Assembly (NCBI GenBank): GCA_035771175.1
Contig: CM069600.1
Location: 1,951,501 to 2,015,500, forward strand
Direction: 5' to 3'
DNA: 64,000 nucleotides
From: Paratinospora sagittata
Lineage: Eukaryota > Streptophyta > Magnoliopsida > Ranunculales > Menispermaceae
Part shown: piece after piece, positions 1-19,129 of the stretch
Position numbering within the stretch: the stretch's first letter is position 1
Layout: every line of letters begins with the position of its first letter
Notes under the pieces: model-generated
What the model was told of the DNA's origin: nothing
Database searches by the model: none
Seen by the model: the letters and a program-made list of their open reading frames with translations, nothing else
Made by a program: the position numbers and the translations under genes

Positions 1-93
1 ACAAAAATTCCAATTTCAACTTCAGTTTTCATGATTTTTTAGTTCTCAGAAACAGGAAAAACTGAGTTTCAGAGCTTCAGTTTTGGTTTCAGA

Positions 94-3000
94 ATGAGGG
101 AAATCAGTGGTTCTTCCAAGCTACCCACCAACAAATTTGCTGACCAGAATCAGGTTCCAAAGTTGCAAAACCAGAAGCCCAGTAGTAATGGGAATCAATC
201 AAAACTGAAGTCTGCAACTTCATGGGGGTCTCACATTGTAAAGGGCTTCTCAGCTGAGAAGAAAAAAAAGCAACAACAGATTGCGGTTCAGAGCAAGAAG
301 CCGCCGTTATCGAGCTCGAACAGCTCTCATCAGAAGAACCCATTTGCTCCTGATCATTCTAAAGTTAAAAGATCGATTCTCGGCGATTTCCAATGCTCTG
401 CAGCTAATTCTGCTCAAATTTATCCCCATGCTTCTTCGGATTCTAATAAGACGTCGGCTTCGCGTGATTTGCTTCTTGAGCTGGATAGTCTTAGAGAGTT
501 GTTAAGAGAATCCAAAGAAAGGGAGCTGAAGTTGAAATCTGAGGTTTTGGAGTATAAGAGCAACCCAAGAGTGTTGGAACTTGAAAGAGAAGTTGAAGTG
601 AGCAAGAGGGTAGCTGATGATCTTTCTGAAAGAGTTGGGTTGTTAGAAGCTGAGAAAACAAGGCTTTCTGAGCAGTTGGTGTCACTATCCTCCTCTGTTG
701 GAGAAAGCCAAGATCAAGCTTCTTCTAGTAGAGATGATCATGAAAATTTGACACCCATCAATGGAAATCTTGAGATGGAAATCGTGGAATTGCGCCGCCT
801 CAACAAGGAGCTTCAGCTTCAGAAGAGAACTTTGGCTTGCCAACTTTCTTCTGCTGAGGCCCAGTTGGCTGCTCTTGAAAAGATTTCTCAGGTACTTTTT
901 TTTTTTTTTGAATTTTTCTATTATAATATCGAATGGTTAATCCTTAATTGCATTGTTTCAATTATTTTTCCTAATCTTCCACCCGGTTATAATAAATAAG
1001 TAGAGTGAGATTGTTGCAAAAGTTCAAGCTGAGGCATCTATGTTAAGGCACACGAATGAGAATTTGAGCAAGCAAGTGGAAGGTCTACAAATGAGCCGGT
1101 TAACGGAGGTGGAGGAACTCGTGTACCTTCGATGGGTCAATTCGTGTTTAAGGAACGAATTGCACAACTCGGGCAGCAGCACCGTGATAGGTTCTGATAA
1201 AGAAATTAGCCCCAGTTCAATTGAAAGGGATAATGACACTTTTGTCTCCAGTTATTCTCTTGGTAAAGAAACCATGGAGTTTGATAGTGGAAAGAGGCTG
1301 AGTTTGGTAAAGAAGCTGAAAAAATGGCCAATAACTGAGGACGATTTATCGAATTTAGAATGCCCAAATCATTTTTTGGATAAAAATTGGGGGGAGGAGA
1401 CCCAAGATGATTCAAGTCCTAGAAGAAGGCATTCAATAAGTGGATCAAATTGTTCACTAGAAGAGTGGTTGGCTTCGAGCAAGAGAAGGCAATCTGATGG
1501 ATTTATTTGTTCAAAAGATGTAGAAAATGAAGGAGACCCTGTTGTTGTTTCTGCTCAAAAATTTGAGTGTGGCGATGTTAGAAGCCCTAAATTCTTTTTG
1601 AACAGACTGGAAAATAATAAGATTAGTGGTATTTTGGATGTAGAGAAACGGGCGTTGCGGATTCCTAATCCTCCGCCAAGACCTTCAGGATCAGTTCCTA
1701 GTGTAAAAGAACAAGGATTAGCGCCAATTCCGCTGCCGCCGCCGCCTCCACCACCACCACCAATGAAATTCTCAGCAAGAAACAGCACAAGTATGGTGCA
1801 AAGAGCTCCACAGGTAGTTGAATTTTATCATACACTGATGAAGAGGGAATCTAGAAAGGATTCTTCTGGTGGAGGCATTTGTGATGCACCCGATGTTGCC
1901 AATGTTCGAAGCAACATGATCGATGAAATTGAGAATAGATCATCATATTTGCTGGCTGTAAGTGATTCATTATTCAAAAGTTAAAACTTGCTTCTTGTTA
2001 TTAAATTTATGACTGATTTCAAAGTAATTTGAAAAAGAAAATGTCTATTATTATTGTAGAATTATTATCTTCTTCTTTTTTTGGGCACTGCTAAGTAGGA
2101 TTTTTTGAAACAATCATTTTCATGTAGATTAAGGCGGATGTCGAAACCCAAGGCGAATTTGTGAATTCGTTGATAAGGGAGGTGAACAGTGCAGTTTATC
2201 AGGACATTGAAGATGTTGTGGCATTTGTAAAGTGGCTTGATGATGAACTTTGCTTTCTTGTAAGTTCAATCTCAACTCTCCTTTTTTTGTTTTCATTAGA
2301 ATTTTTGAGCTGAAGTTTTTGGAGATTGATCTTAAACAGTGTTTTTAGTGAGATAATTCATGAAAACTACAAGGAAAAGAGAAAATTTTAATGACAAAAA
2401 AGATCAAAAACTTTAAAAGTACATGAGAAAAGTGGTTGTGCTTTATGATAGTATATTTTTTAGATGCCTGTGATTTAGAGAATATATGAAGATATTCCCA
2501 TTGTATGCTTTGATGTACTTATTGAGCTCTGCATATATCTTCTGAAAGGTGGATGAGAGGGCTGTTCTAAAGCACTTTGATTGGCCTGAGAAGAAAGCTG
2601 ACACTTTAAGAGAAGCAGCATTTGGGTATCGAGATCTTAAGAAGTTGGAGTCCGAAGTCTCCTACCACGAGGATGACCCTCGAGTTCCCTGTGAAACAAC
2701 ACTGAAGAAGATGGTGTCTTTGTCAGAGAAGTATGATTTTAATTTAGAGTTACTAATGTAGTATAATTATTGATATTAGTCTTGTGACAATAATAAAATT
2801 AACTTTTTTTCGATCTTTTTTAGGATGGAGCGTAGTGTGTATAACATTTTGAGGACAAGAGATGCATTGATGCGCCATTGTAAAGAGTTTCGAATTCCAA
2901 CGGACTGGATGCTTGATACCGGGATCATTAGTAAGGTATAACACTTCTATTTTCTTTCACAATATATCCAACTTTGTTCAATCCATTTGATTTATCAGAT

Positions 3001-5407
3001 TTTACTTGTAAGCACCAGCTAATAGTTTTTTCCAACTACTTCCAAATATTATTATGCTTCTAAGTAAAGAGCTTAAATGATTGAAGATCAAAAACTTCTA
3101 ATTCAGTTTTTTCATCCTCATGAAGTTCTTCAAACTAATGATTCTTTGGCTAAACATACAAGTACTGAAGTTAAAATTCTCATTACAAGCTCACAGCTTA
3201 GATATTTCAGCCTCTTGACCTGAAAGTTGAGTTGTTGCAATGGAGTATTGCAATTTATAATTTCTCATGTAGAGTTTATGATTTCTTAAAATAAATTGTC
3301 TCAGCAAAAGCATAAAAAACAATGCAAGGAAATGTTTTGCTTGATAAATTTATTATGTAATGTGGCATAAACAATGAAATTTTCAAAAAGCCCAACAATT
3401 GTAGAAATAGAAGATTTTATATTTGTGATCACAAAAAGTCCATAATATCCATTCAAGGGAGGAATTGGTTTTCAATATGATGTGGGAATGCATAACGCAC
3501 GTGCATAACATGTTTTTTTAAAAAAATTATGTGTTTGTTCACATAGCCTCTTTAGTAGTTTGGTATAAATAAGACTTTTGGCCATTATGGAATGAAATCT
3601 GATGTTTTGAGAATTTTGTACATTAGAAATTTATTTCAGCTATATTTTTTGAGTATTTTCATTCCTGTATCCATGACAAATCTACATTGCAATAATACCA
3701 TAGATTACTATTGTGCTTGTATCTTTGAGTAATGCAAAAGGAATCAAAGAAGAAGAGAAATGCAAGAATGTGAATACAAACATGAATGGAAATAAGTTCT
3801 ATAGTCACACAAGTAAATTACTTAACAATACCTATTTTTATTTGTACTTTGTATCCTGGAATTCAACTAGATTGATGAATGAATGCAGATTAAGTTTGGC
3901 TCTGTCAAGTTGGCCAAGAAGTACATGAAGAGAGTAGCCATGGAACTTCAATCTAAAAGAGCAACGGAGAAGGATCCTTCATTGGAGTATATGCTACTTC
4001 AAGGAGTAAGATTTGCCTTCAGAATACATCAGGTAACTAACACTTCAATACCAAAAACAACTTCTTCTTAGTAACTACTTATTAGAGTTCGTAGTTCTTT
4101 AATCAATATGAATAATTTCAGACATATGGGCCTTGTTTGGAACAACCTTTGCTAAGTGATTGTGAATAAGTGCTCACAAGCTATAATGGTTCAGATGCTC
4201 GTTTGGCTTTGTCAAATGGTTTTCTTGTTGCCTTGCCTGCTAGGCAAGATTCACAACTGAGCAATTGAACTTTGATGAGTAAGCTTAAGAGACTCTCTCT
4301 AGCCAATCTTTGCAGTCTTTCTTACCCTATGTGACCTAATCTAGCATGCCATCTAATAGAGACAATATCAATATTAGATGAGACATTAGCAATGAAAAGC
4401 TCAAAAAGATCTAATCTAGCATGCCATCTATAATAGATTCTTAACTAGTGATCGTAGTTCTTTGATCAATATGAATTATTTCAGACATATAAGCTTGTTT
4501 AGTACAACTTTTGCTTATAGCTTTTACTTTTTTCTAAAAGTGCTTGTGAATAAGTCCTCAAAAAAGCTTTGAAAGACCCGTTTTGACAATTTTTCATAAA
4601 AGTGTTTTTGCAATAGTAAAAGTGTTTGGTTGGGTATTGTAAAATTGTTTCTTACTTAAAATGATATTTTTATCATTTCTATTTTTAGTAACTATCTAAG
4701 CATTAGAATTTAAATAATGGTATTTAGTTTATGGCTGATTTGGAAAAAGGATTAGGTTTGATTGCCTTTTATGCGACCTTATGGCTGATTTGGATAGAGC
4801 GAAATAATAGGATATTTTACAACTTGGTTAAGTCAGAGTCACAACTATGGCTTATCAATTACAGATTGGGTATTGAATTGGGGCAATTGTATGTATGTGG
4901 GTAGGGACTTATCTTCATTAAAGGGGATAGGAGTTATGGATGGATGGACGATATTTTTGTTTTTAGAACTATGCAGAAGTAGGGCCTATACTTTTCATCT
5001 CTGGTGAAAAGGATTGTATATTGATTTATTACAAGATTCAATACAAAGTTTCATTTGTTTCTTCTCAAAAAAATAAAATAATGGTATTTAGTAAATAACT
5101 TCTATTAGCAAAAGCTTCAAAAAGGGCCGGTGAGGACCAACTTCTCTAAAAAGCGCTTTAGCCTATTGTATAAAGCATAAGCCGCCGTAGCTATGAAACG
5201 TGTATAAAAGGTGTTTCTACACAAAAAATAAGTCAAAATCACTTTTAAAAGCTCAAACAAACAGGTTTATAGTGTGTGATGTGCTTAATTGGTATATTAC
5301 ATGACATTGTTCAATTCTTGATGCAGTTTGCAGGAGGATTTGATGCAGAGACAATGCACGCATTTGAGGAGCTTCGCAGTCTAGCTTATGACATAAGCCA
5401 GTTGTAA
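94..5407 (+). CDS. CHUP1/IPGA1-like coiled-coil protein (7 exons, 800 aa)
   Basis: Coding exons 94-891, 1004-1957, 2128-2259, 2549-2730, 2824-2935, 3889-4032 and 5327-5407 join in phase at GT-AG sites and end at TAA. The N-terminus is basic and Ser/Asn/Lys-rich with a KKKKQQQ run near residue 52. Coiled coil covers about residues 125-320, a proline run lies near 510-519, and a conserved C-terminal domain starting near VVEFYHTLMKRE (about 538) runs to the end. This order is the CHUP1 family layout; CHUP1 itself anchors chloroplasts to actin. The hydrophobic envelope-targeting N-terminus of true CHUP1 is absent, so a relative such as IPGA1, a microtubule-associated growth-anisotropy factor, is more likely (inference). 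Intron 6 (4033-5326) carries copia and LINE debris. The family is secure; the exact orthologue is not. Confidence 0.9.
4083..4545 (+). repeat. Local direct duplication in intron 6 of the CHUP1-like gene
   Basis: About 90 bases from 4083 recur from about 4447 with roughly 85-90% identity by eye; both contain 'cgtagttcttt', 'atcaatatgaat' and 'tttcagacata'. A shorter motif, 'ctaatctagcatgccatct', is also present twice (near 4336 and 4414). After each main copy the sequence resembles the end of a 'cttgttt...caactttt' MITE-type element whose other end may be near 5260. Confidence 0.6.
4221..4366 (-). mobile_element. Ty1/copia GAG-pre-integrase fragment
   Basis: The minus strand reads WHARLGHIG, then a stop, then a Leu/Arg-rich stretch ending CESCLAGKA. 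That is the GAG-pre-integrase domain of Ty1/copia polyproteins (conserved W-H-x-R-L-G-H and C-x2-C-x2-G-K). The in-frame stop after HIG and the absence of flanking integrase or LTRs show a dead fragment. It lies inside intron 6 of the CHUP1-like gene, in antisense. Confidence 0.75.
4755..5085 (+). mobile_element. LINE 3'-end remnant
   Basis: A short frame reads ATLWLIWIERNNRIF, the C-terminal signature that follows the reverse-transcriptase zinc-binding domain in plant LINE ORF2 (compare WHIWLERNNRIF in the LINE at 51248-53179). It is followed by about 200 bases of non-coding sequence and ends near an A-rich tail at 5069-5080. It is 5'-truncated and lies in intron 6 of the CHUP1-like gene. 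Confidence 0.6.
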
Positions 5408-5996
5408 AAATATGAAGAGAAAAAAAAACAAGGTTATTTTGAGGCTTACAATCTCAGTAAGCACTCTATGCTATGTGCTGCTATATCAAGCATTTTGAGT
5501 TGTGTTATTACTTTGAAGTTTTGTGTGTGTGTGTTTTTTTGGGCATGTGTGTATGTGTATTTGGTGGAGTGAGGTTATATATATAATATATGTATGTATG
5601 TATTAACCTGAGGTGTGAGAGTTGCTAAAATTTTGACAGGAAATGAGAGTGAGATTTGTAAAAAAACTGATGAGATTTTGTGTAGAAAGATGTATTTTGA
5701 TGATAGTTGTAATGTTAATAGTTTCAACTTTCACGAAAAACCCAAAAAAAATAAATGTTCTTATATATTTTGTCATGACTCATGACTGCTAGTTGATTAG
5801 TTATCTCATTTCATGTGGCTGGATGAACAAAAAATGACTATGACAAAGAAGATTACAGTGAATGAAAACAGTGAGCTTAGGCAGCTGTTGTGTTTGATAT
5901 GCATTGAGAAGGAAATCTCTGATGAAAGTTTTCTTATGTGATTCAAAGGCATTGCAAAATGAAGCTAGTATTAGGAGGCTGCTTGGAGATGTTGAT
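5408..5996. other. 3' flank of the CHUP1-like gene
   Basis: Probable 3' UTR and spacer. A GT-rich microsatellite lies near 5522-5560, then TA/GTAT repeats near 5576-5602, and a candidate AATAAA at 5750-5755. No further coding potential was recognised before the tandem array that follows. Confidence 0.5.
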
Positions 5997-6800
5997 GATA
6001 GCTTGACATACATTGTTGGGCCTATAACTTATCAACTATAGCTTTTGAGTTGAGTGGTTTCTAACATGGTATTAGAGCCTTAGTTTTGCAAGAGGTATTG
6101 GGTTCAAATTTCGTTATTGACATTTGTTATTCGCCATTTGCATAATTAATATTTTTTCTTCTCTTTATTTCTCTTATGGCTCTTCATGATAGCTTGACAT
6201 GCATTGTTGGGCCATCTACTTATCAGTTATTGCTTTTGAGTTTGAGTGGTTTCTAACATGGTATTAGAGCCATAGTTTTGCAAGAGGTATTGGGTTCAAA
6301 TTTTGTCATTGGCATTTGTTATTCCCCATTTGTATAATTGATATTTTTTCTTCTTCTATTTCTCTTCTGGCTCTTCATGATACTTTGACATGCATTGTTG
6401 CGCCTTCTACTTATTCGTTATAACTTTTGAGCTGAGTGGTTTCTAACATGGTATTAGAGCCATAGTTTTGCAAGAGGTATTGGGTTCAAAATTCATCATT
6501 GACATTTGTTATTCCCCATTTGCACAATTGATATTTTTTCTTCTTCTATTTCTCTTCCGGCTCTTCATGACAGCTTAACGTGCATTGTTGGGCCCTTTGC
6601 TTATCATCTATGTTTTTGAGTTTAGTGGTTTCTAACATGGTATTAGAGCTCTAGTTTTGCAAGAGGTATTGGGTTCAAATTTCGTCATTGACATTTGTTA
6701 TTTCCCATTTACATAATTGATATTTTTTCTTTTTATATTTTTCTTCTGGCTCTTCATGTGCAAGATGAGGCTGCACGTGAGGGGAAAATGTTGATGATAG
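5997..6800 (+). repeat. Tandem array, about 190-bp unit, four copies plus a partial
   Basis: Units start near 5997, 6188, 6379 and 6569, with a truncated start near 6796. Each begins with a 'gatagcttgacatgcattg'-like segment and contains 'ttctaacatggtattagag' followed by 'gaggtattgggttcaaa'. 'tggtattagagc' resembles the primer-binding site that pairs with initiator tRNA-Met in plant LTR/TRIM elements, and 'gggttcaaa' resembles a pol III B box. Related single copies lie near 43812 and 44038. The element class is not settled. Confidence 0.75.
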
Positions 6801-7236
6801 CTTGATATACATTATTGAACCATTATCTGATAGTTATAAATTTTTGATTAAGTCGTTTCTAACAAGAGATTTTTTACTCAGGTTAATAAATCTTGGTAGT
6901 AGTACTTACAAAAAAAGGCAATATTTTAGAACTACAAAAAATTCATGACTATGAGTGTAACTACAGTATCGTCCATTGTGCATTCTAATGTATGATATTA
7001 TTAATGGTCGTATACGACTAGAAGAAAACCAAGTTATAATTGTAAACTCGTGATATGTATTGAGGAGTTCCACCGTTGTAGCCAGTTCTTGAGAAATGAG
7101 AGTTTTTCTATCTAATTTGGAAATTTTGTCAACAAATCTATAGTAGTTTAAAGCCAATCCCCTTCCCAAAAAAAAAAAAAAAGCACTCTAGTATTTGCTA
7201 AAGCGTTGCAGTCATTGAATCAACTGGGCCCGCACC

Positions 7237-7516
7237 TAAGAGGAAATCGGGTTGGGTTTTTGCCTCCTTACCTACCCAACACGATGAGGTTGGGTCGGGT
7301 TGGTTGGGTTGGCCCCCATTAAATAGCCTAATTTTTTTAAAGCTTAATAACTATTATTTAAGCTAATATTAGTAATAAAATATGTTAGATTATCATGTAT
7401 CTAACTTATTAAACTACTATTTAAGCTTTAAAAGATGAGATTTCTCTTTTTTAGAAGAACTCATATATGTACAAGTCAAGCTGTTCTTAAACGTGACTTA
7501 TGAAAATGAGGATGAA

Positions 7517-7569
<53 letters not shown>

Positions 7570-7696
7570 TTTAAGAGGTCGGGTCGGGGTCGGGTTTGTT
7601 AGGGTTGCTAAAAAATTAACCCGACTAACTCGATATATCAATTAAACCCGACCCGATCTAAAATGGTCAGGTCGGGTCGGGTTGCTTACACCCCTA
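7237..7696 (-). mobile_element. hAT-type MITE (TAGGGGTG family), old copy
   Basis: Right end, read inward on the minus strand, is 'taggggtgtaagcaaccc'; the left end is a degraded 'taagaggaaatcggg'. Flanking 8-mers cccgcacc (7229-7236) and cccccacc (7697-7704) match at 7 of 8 positions, as expected for an aged hAT target duplication. Subterminal GGGTTGGGTCGGG-type repeats lie at both ends. The interior is the reverse complement of the copy at 53288-53667, with which it is near collinear. An (AT)n tract of about 45 bases lies near 7519-7565. No transposase is encoded. Confidence 0.8.
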
Positions 7697-7734
7697 CCCC
7701 CACCTTTGATAACATATTTTTTACAATTTACAAA

Positions 7735-9663
7735 TAAAATTTTACCTGGGAGCTTCGTGTGCTTATAGAAACAAATTCCTATTTTTTAGGCTAAAATGGA
7801 CTTTCATGTTACTTATTAAGGAAATTCATAATTTTTACCTTAAATAAGACTGTTTAGTACTTATATACACAAATTCATAATTTCCTCCCAATTGGAGTTT
7901 ATGTGTTCATATTAATAACTTCATGATTTTTACCCCAACTATGACTTTAATGTACTTGTATAAACATATTCATAATTAATACCTTAATAGGACTTTCATG
8001 TACTTATATATAAAAAAATTATATTTTTACCCTAAGTTGGACTTTCGTGCGCTTATATAAGCAAATTTCTCATTTTTCTAAAATAGGACTATCATGTACA
8101 TATATAAAGAGATTCCTAATTTCTACTCTAAATGGGATTTTTGTGTGCTTATACGCAAATTCGTAAAGTTTTAGCTGTAACAGGAGCTTCGTGTGCTTAT
8201 ATAAATAAATTCATAATTTTTAGCTTAAAAGGGAATTTCGTGTGACTTATCTAACAAATGCGTAATTTTCACCTCGCATTGGACTTATGTGAGCTTATAT
8301 AAAAAATTCTTAATTTTCACCGTAAATGGGACTATCGTGTGCTTACATATATAAATTTGTAATTTTTCACCCAATTGTAGTTTTATGTGTATAAATAATC
8401 TTATGATTTTCACTCCAACTAAGACTTTCATGTGTTTATATACATAAATTCATAATTTTTAGCCTAATCAGGCTTTATGTGTTTGTATAAACTTATTCGT
8501 AATTATTACCCTAAATAGGACTTTCATGTGTTTTATATAAGAAATTTATGTTTTTTACCCTATGTGGGACTTTTGCGTGCTTATAAAAATAAATTCCTAA
8601 TTTTATCCAAAATGGTATTATCGTGTACATATGTGAAGAAATTCATAAACTTTACCCAAAATTGTACTTTTGTCAGCTTATATTCATAAATTTATAAATT
8701 TTTACCTAAAATTTATGTACGTGAAAGTTCTAGTTGGGGTGAAAATCATGAAGTTGTTTATATAAACACACAAGACTCCGATTTAGAGGAAATCATGAAT
8801 TTGTGTATATAAGCACACGATAGTCTCATTTTAGGTGAAAATGATGAATTTATTATATAAGTCGCACAAAAGTCTCACCATTTACGCTAAAAATTAGGAA
8901 TTTGGTTATATAAGCAAATGAAACTCTCATTTGAGATAAAAATTTAGTAAATAAAGCACACCAAAAGTGTAATTTTGAGTTAAATTTATAAATTTCTTTA
9001 TATATGTACACGATAGTCTCATTTTGGATAAAAATAAAAAATTTAATTGTATAAGCACGCAATAGTCTCAATTGCAATAAAAAATATAAGTTTTTTTTTA
9101 TATAAATCACACAAAAGTTCTATTTAGGATAATAATTAGGAATACATTTATACAAGCAAATGAAAGCCCAAATAGTCTAAAAAATAAAAATTTGTGTATA
9201 TAAGCATATGAAAGTCCTAATTGAGGTGAAAAACCTGAAATTATTTATATGAATGTACAAAACTCCGTTGGAGAGAAAATTATGAACTTGTGTATATAAG
9301 CACGTGATAGTCTCAATTCTCTTATAGGCTAAAAATTATGAATTTATTTATCTAATTACACAAAACTCCCGTTAAGGATAAAAATTTAGAAAATTCTGTA
9401 TATAAGCTAACGAAAGCACAAAATAATTATTTAATAGAAAAGAATTATATATGTTTTGTAAGAAAAAATTAAAAATTAGAAATTTGGTTATATAAGCAAA
9501 TGAAAGTATAATTTTGAGTTAAATTTAGTAAATAAAGCACACGAAAGTGTAATTTTGAGTTAAATTTATAAATTTCTTTATATGTACACAATAGTCCTGT
9601 TTTGGATAAAAATAAAAAAATTAATTGTATAAATACACAAAAGTCTCAGTTACAATGAAAAAC
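7735..9663. repeat. Satellite-like higher-order repeat, locus A part 1 (contains inversion)
   Basis: Degenerate monomers of about 48 bp, each carrying a core such as 'cgtgtgcttatata' followed by 'aaattcctaatttttacc'. From 7735 to about 8715 they run in one orientation; from about 8716 the same monomers run as the reverse complement ('tatataagcacacgatagtc'). The 'gactatcgtgtgcttatatacac...ctccc' monomer recurs near 7847 and 8328, a spacing of about 481 bases, the same higher-order period as in the NOC2 intron. No coding potential. Confidence 0.85.
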
Positions 9664-9921
9664 TAGCTCAAAGACTACCAGCTGTCCCGAATTTGAAGAC
9701 TTCTGACTCAGTTCTTAGATATTACACAACAACATGATATCATGCTCTCTGAGAAGAAGAGTATTCTGTGTACATCCGAAATTGATTTTCTTGGTATGAA
9801 GTTTTTTAATGGTGTCTATCAGCCTGGTTCTCATATTGCTGTGGAACCTGAATGATCTTACTTTACCTACTAGGTTTAAAGTCCAGATCCAATTTTCTGG
9901 CGTTCAACATCGTCAGGTCTA
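9664..9921 (+). mobile_element. Endogenous pararetrovirus-like (Caulimoviridae) RT fragment, broken
   Basis: A non-satellite insert of about 258 bases interrupts the satellite. A frame of about 45 residues around 9730-9855 contains LSEKKS followed by EIDFLG. This pattern is typical of the end of reverse transcriptase, near the RNase H boundary, in plant pararetroviruses; some Ty3/gypsy elements are similar. The frame stops at about 9855 and continues only in another frame. Both sides are cut and no other viral domain was found, so it is a dead relic. The assignment rests on a short motif. Confidence 0.5.
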
Positions 9922-10870
9922 CAAGTAAATGAAAGCCCAAATAGTCTAAAAAATAAAAAAATTGTGTATATAAGCATATGAAAGTCCTAGTTGGGGTGAA
10001 AAGCGTGAAATTATTTATATGAATGTATAAAACTCCAATGGGGAGAAAATTATGAACTTGTGTATATAAGCACGTGATAGTCCCAATTATGTTTAAAATT
10101 ATGAGTTTTTTTATATGAGTTGCATGAAAGTCCCTTTTAGGCTAAAAATTATGAATTTATTTATTTAATTACACAAAACTCCCGTTAAGGATAAAAATTT
10201 AGAAATTTATGTATATAAGCTAACGAAAGCACAAAATAATTATTTAATAGAAAATAATTATATATGTTTTGTAAGAAAAAATAAAAAATTAGGAATTTGG
10301 TTATATAAGCAAATGAAAGTGTAATTTTGAGTTAAATTTAGTAAATAAAGCACACGAAAGTGTAATTTTGAGTTAAATTTATAAATTTCTTTATATATTT
10401 ACATAATTGTCCTGTTTTGGATAAAAATAAAAAAATTAATTGTATATGCACACAAAAGTCTAAGTTGCAATGAAAAATATAAGTTTCTTATATAAATCAC
10501 ACAAAAGTTCTATTTAGGATAATAATTAGGAATATATTTATACAACCAAATAAAAGCCCAAATAGTCAAAAAATTAGAAATTTGTGTATATAAGCATATA
10601 AAAGTCGTAGTTGGGGTGAAAAGCGTGAAATTATTTATATGAATGTATAAAACTCCTATAGGGAGAAAATTACAAACTTGTGTATATAAGCACGTGATAG
10701 TCCCAATTACGGTAAAAATTATGAGTTTTTTATATAAGTCCCACGAAAGTCCCTTTTAGGCTAAAAATTAGGAATTTATTTATATAATTAGATGAAACTG
10801 ATAAAAATTTAGAAATAATTTTTTAATAAAAAAGAATTATATATGTTTTGTAAGAAAAAATTAAAAATTA
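9922..10870 (-). repeat. Satellite-like higher-order repeat, locus A part 2
   Basis: Continuation, in reverse orientation, of the 48-bp monomer array. A block beginning 'gaaagcccaaatagtc' occurs near 9162, 9926 and 10553, showing that multi-monomer blocks were copied as units. The array ends about 210 bases before the eIF4A-III start codon. Confidence 0.85.
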
Positions 10871-11082
10871 GTTAATTTTAAAATTACTATTTTAATGGGC
10901 AATAAAAAATAATTTTTCATAAGTAAAAGTAAGAAAACTTTTTACTAAAACGTCGGTTTGTTATCGTATAAGAAAACCCGGTTCAAACCACAAAACTCAT
11001 CGATCGGCTTGAAGAAGAGCGCCGTTGCAATTACGAACCCTAGCAAAAAACCACAATTCAATCGCTTCAATCTCAGAAATCC

Positions 11083-19129
<8,047 letters not shown>

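Noticed and set aside
1040..1984. Separate gene starting at the Met of MLRHTNENL
   Set aside because: It is exon 2 of the CHUP1-like gene; the frame joins exon 1 in phase and the Met is internal to the coiled coil.
8853..9110. Frames such as 85 codons within the satellite, with recurring 'YIKKF' and 'AYIKFLIF' wording
   Set aside because: The apparent protein repeats follow from the 48-bp DNA repeat; frames are short and broken and occur on both strands.
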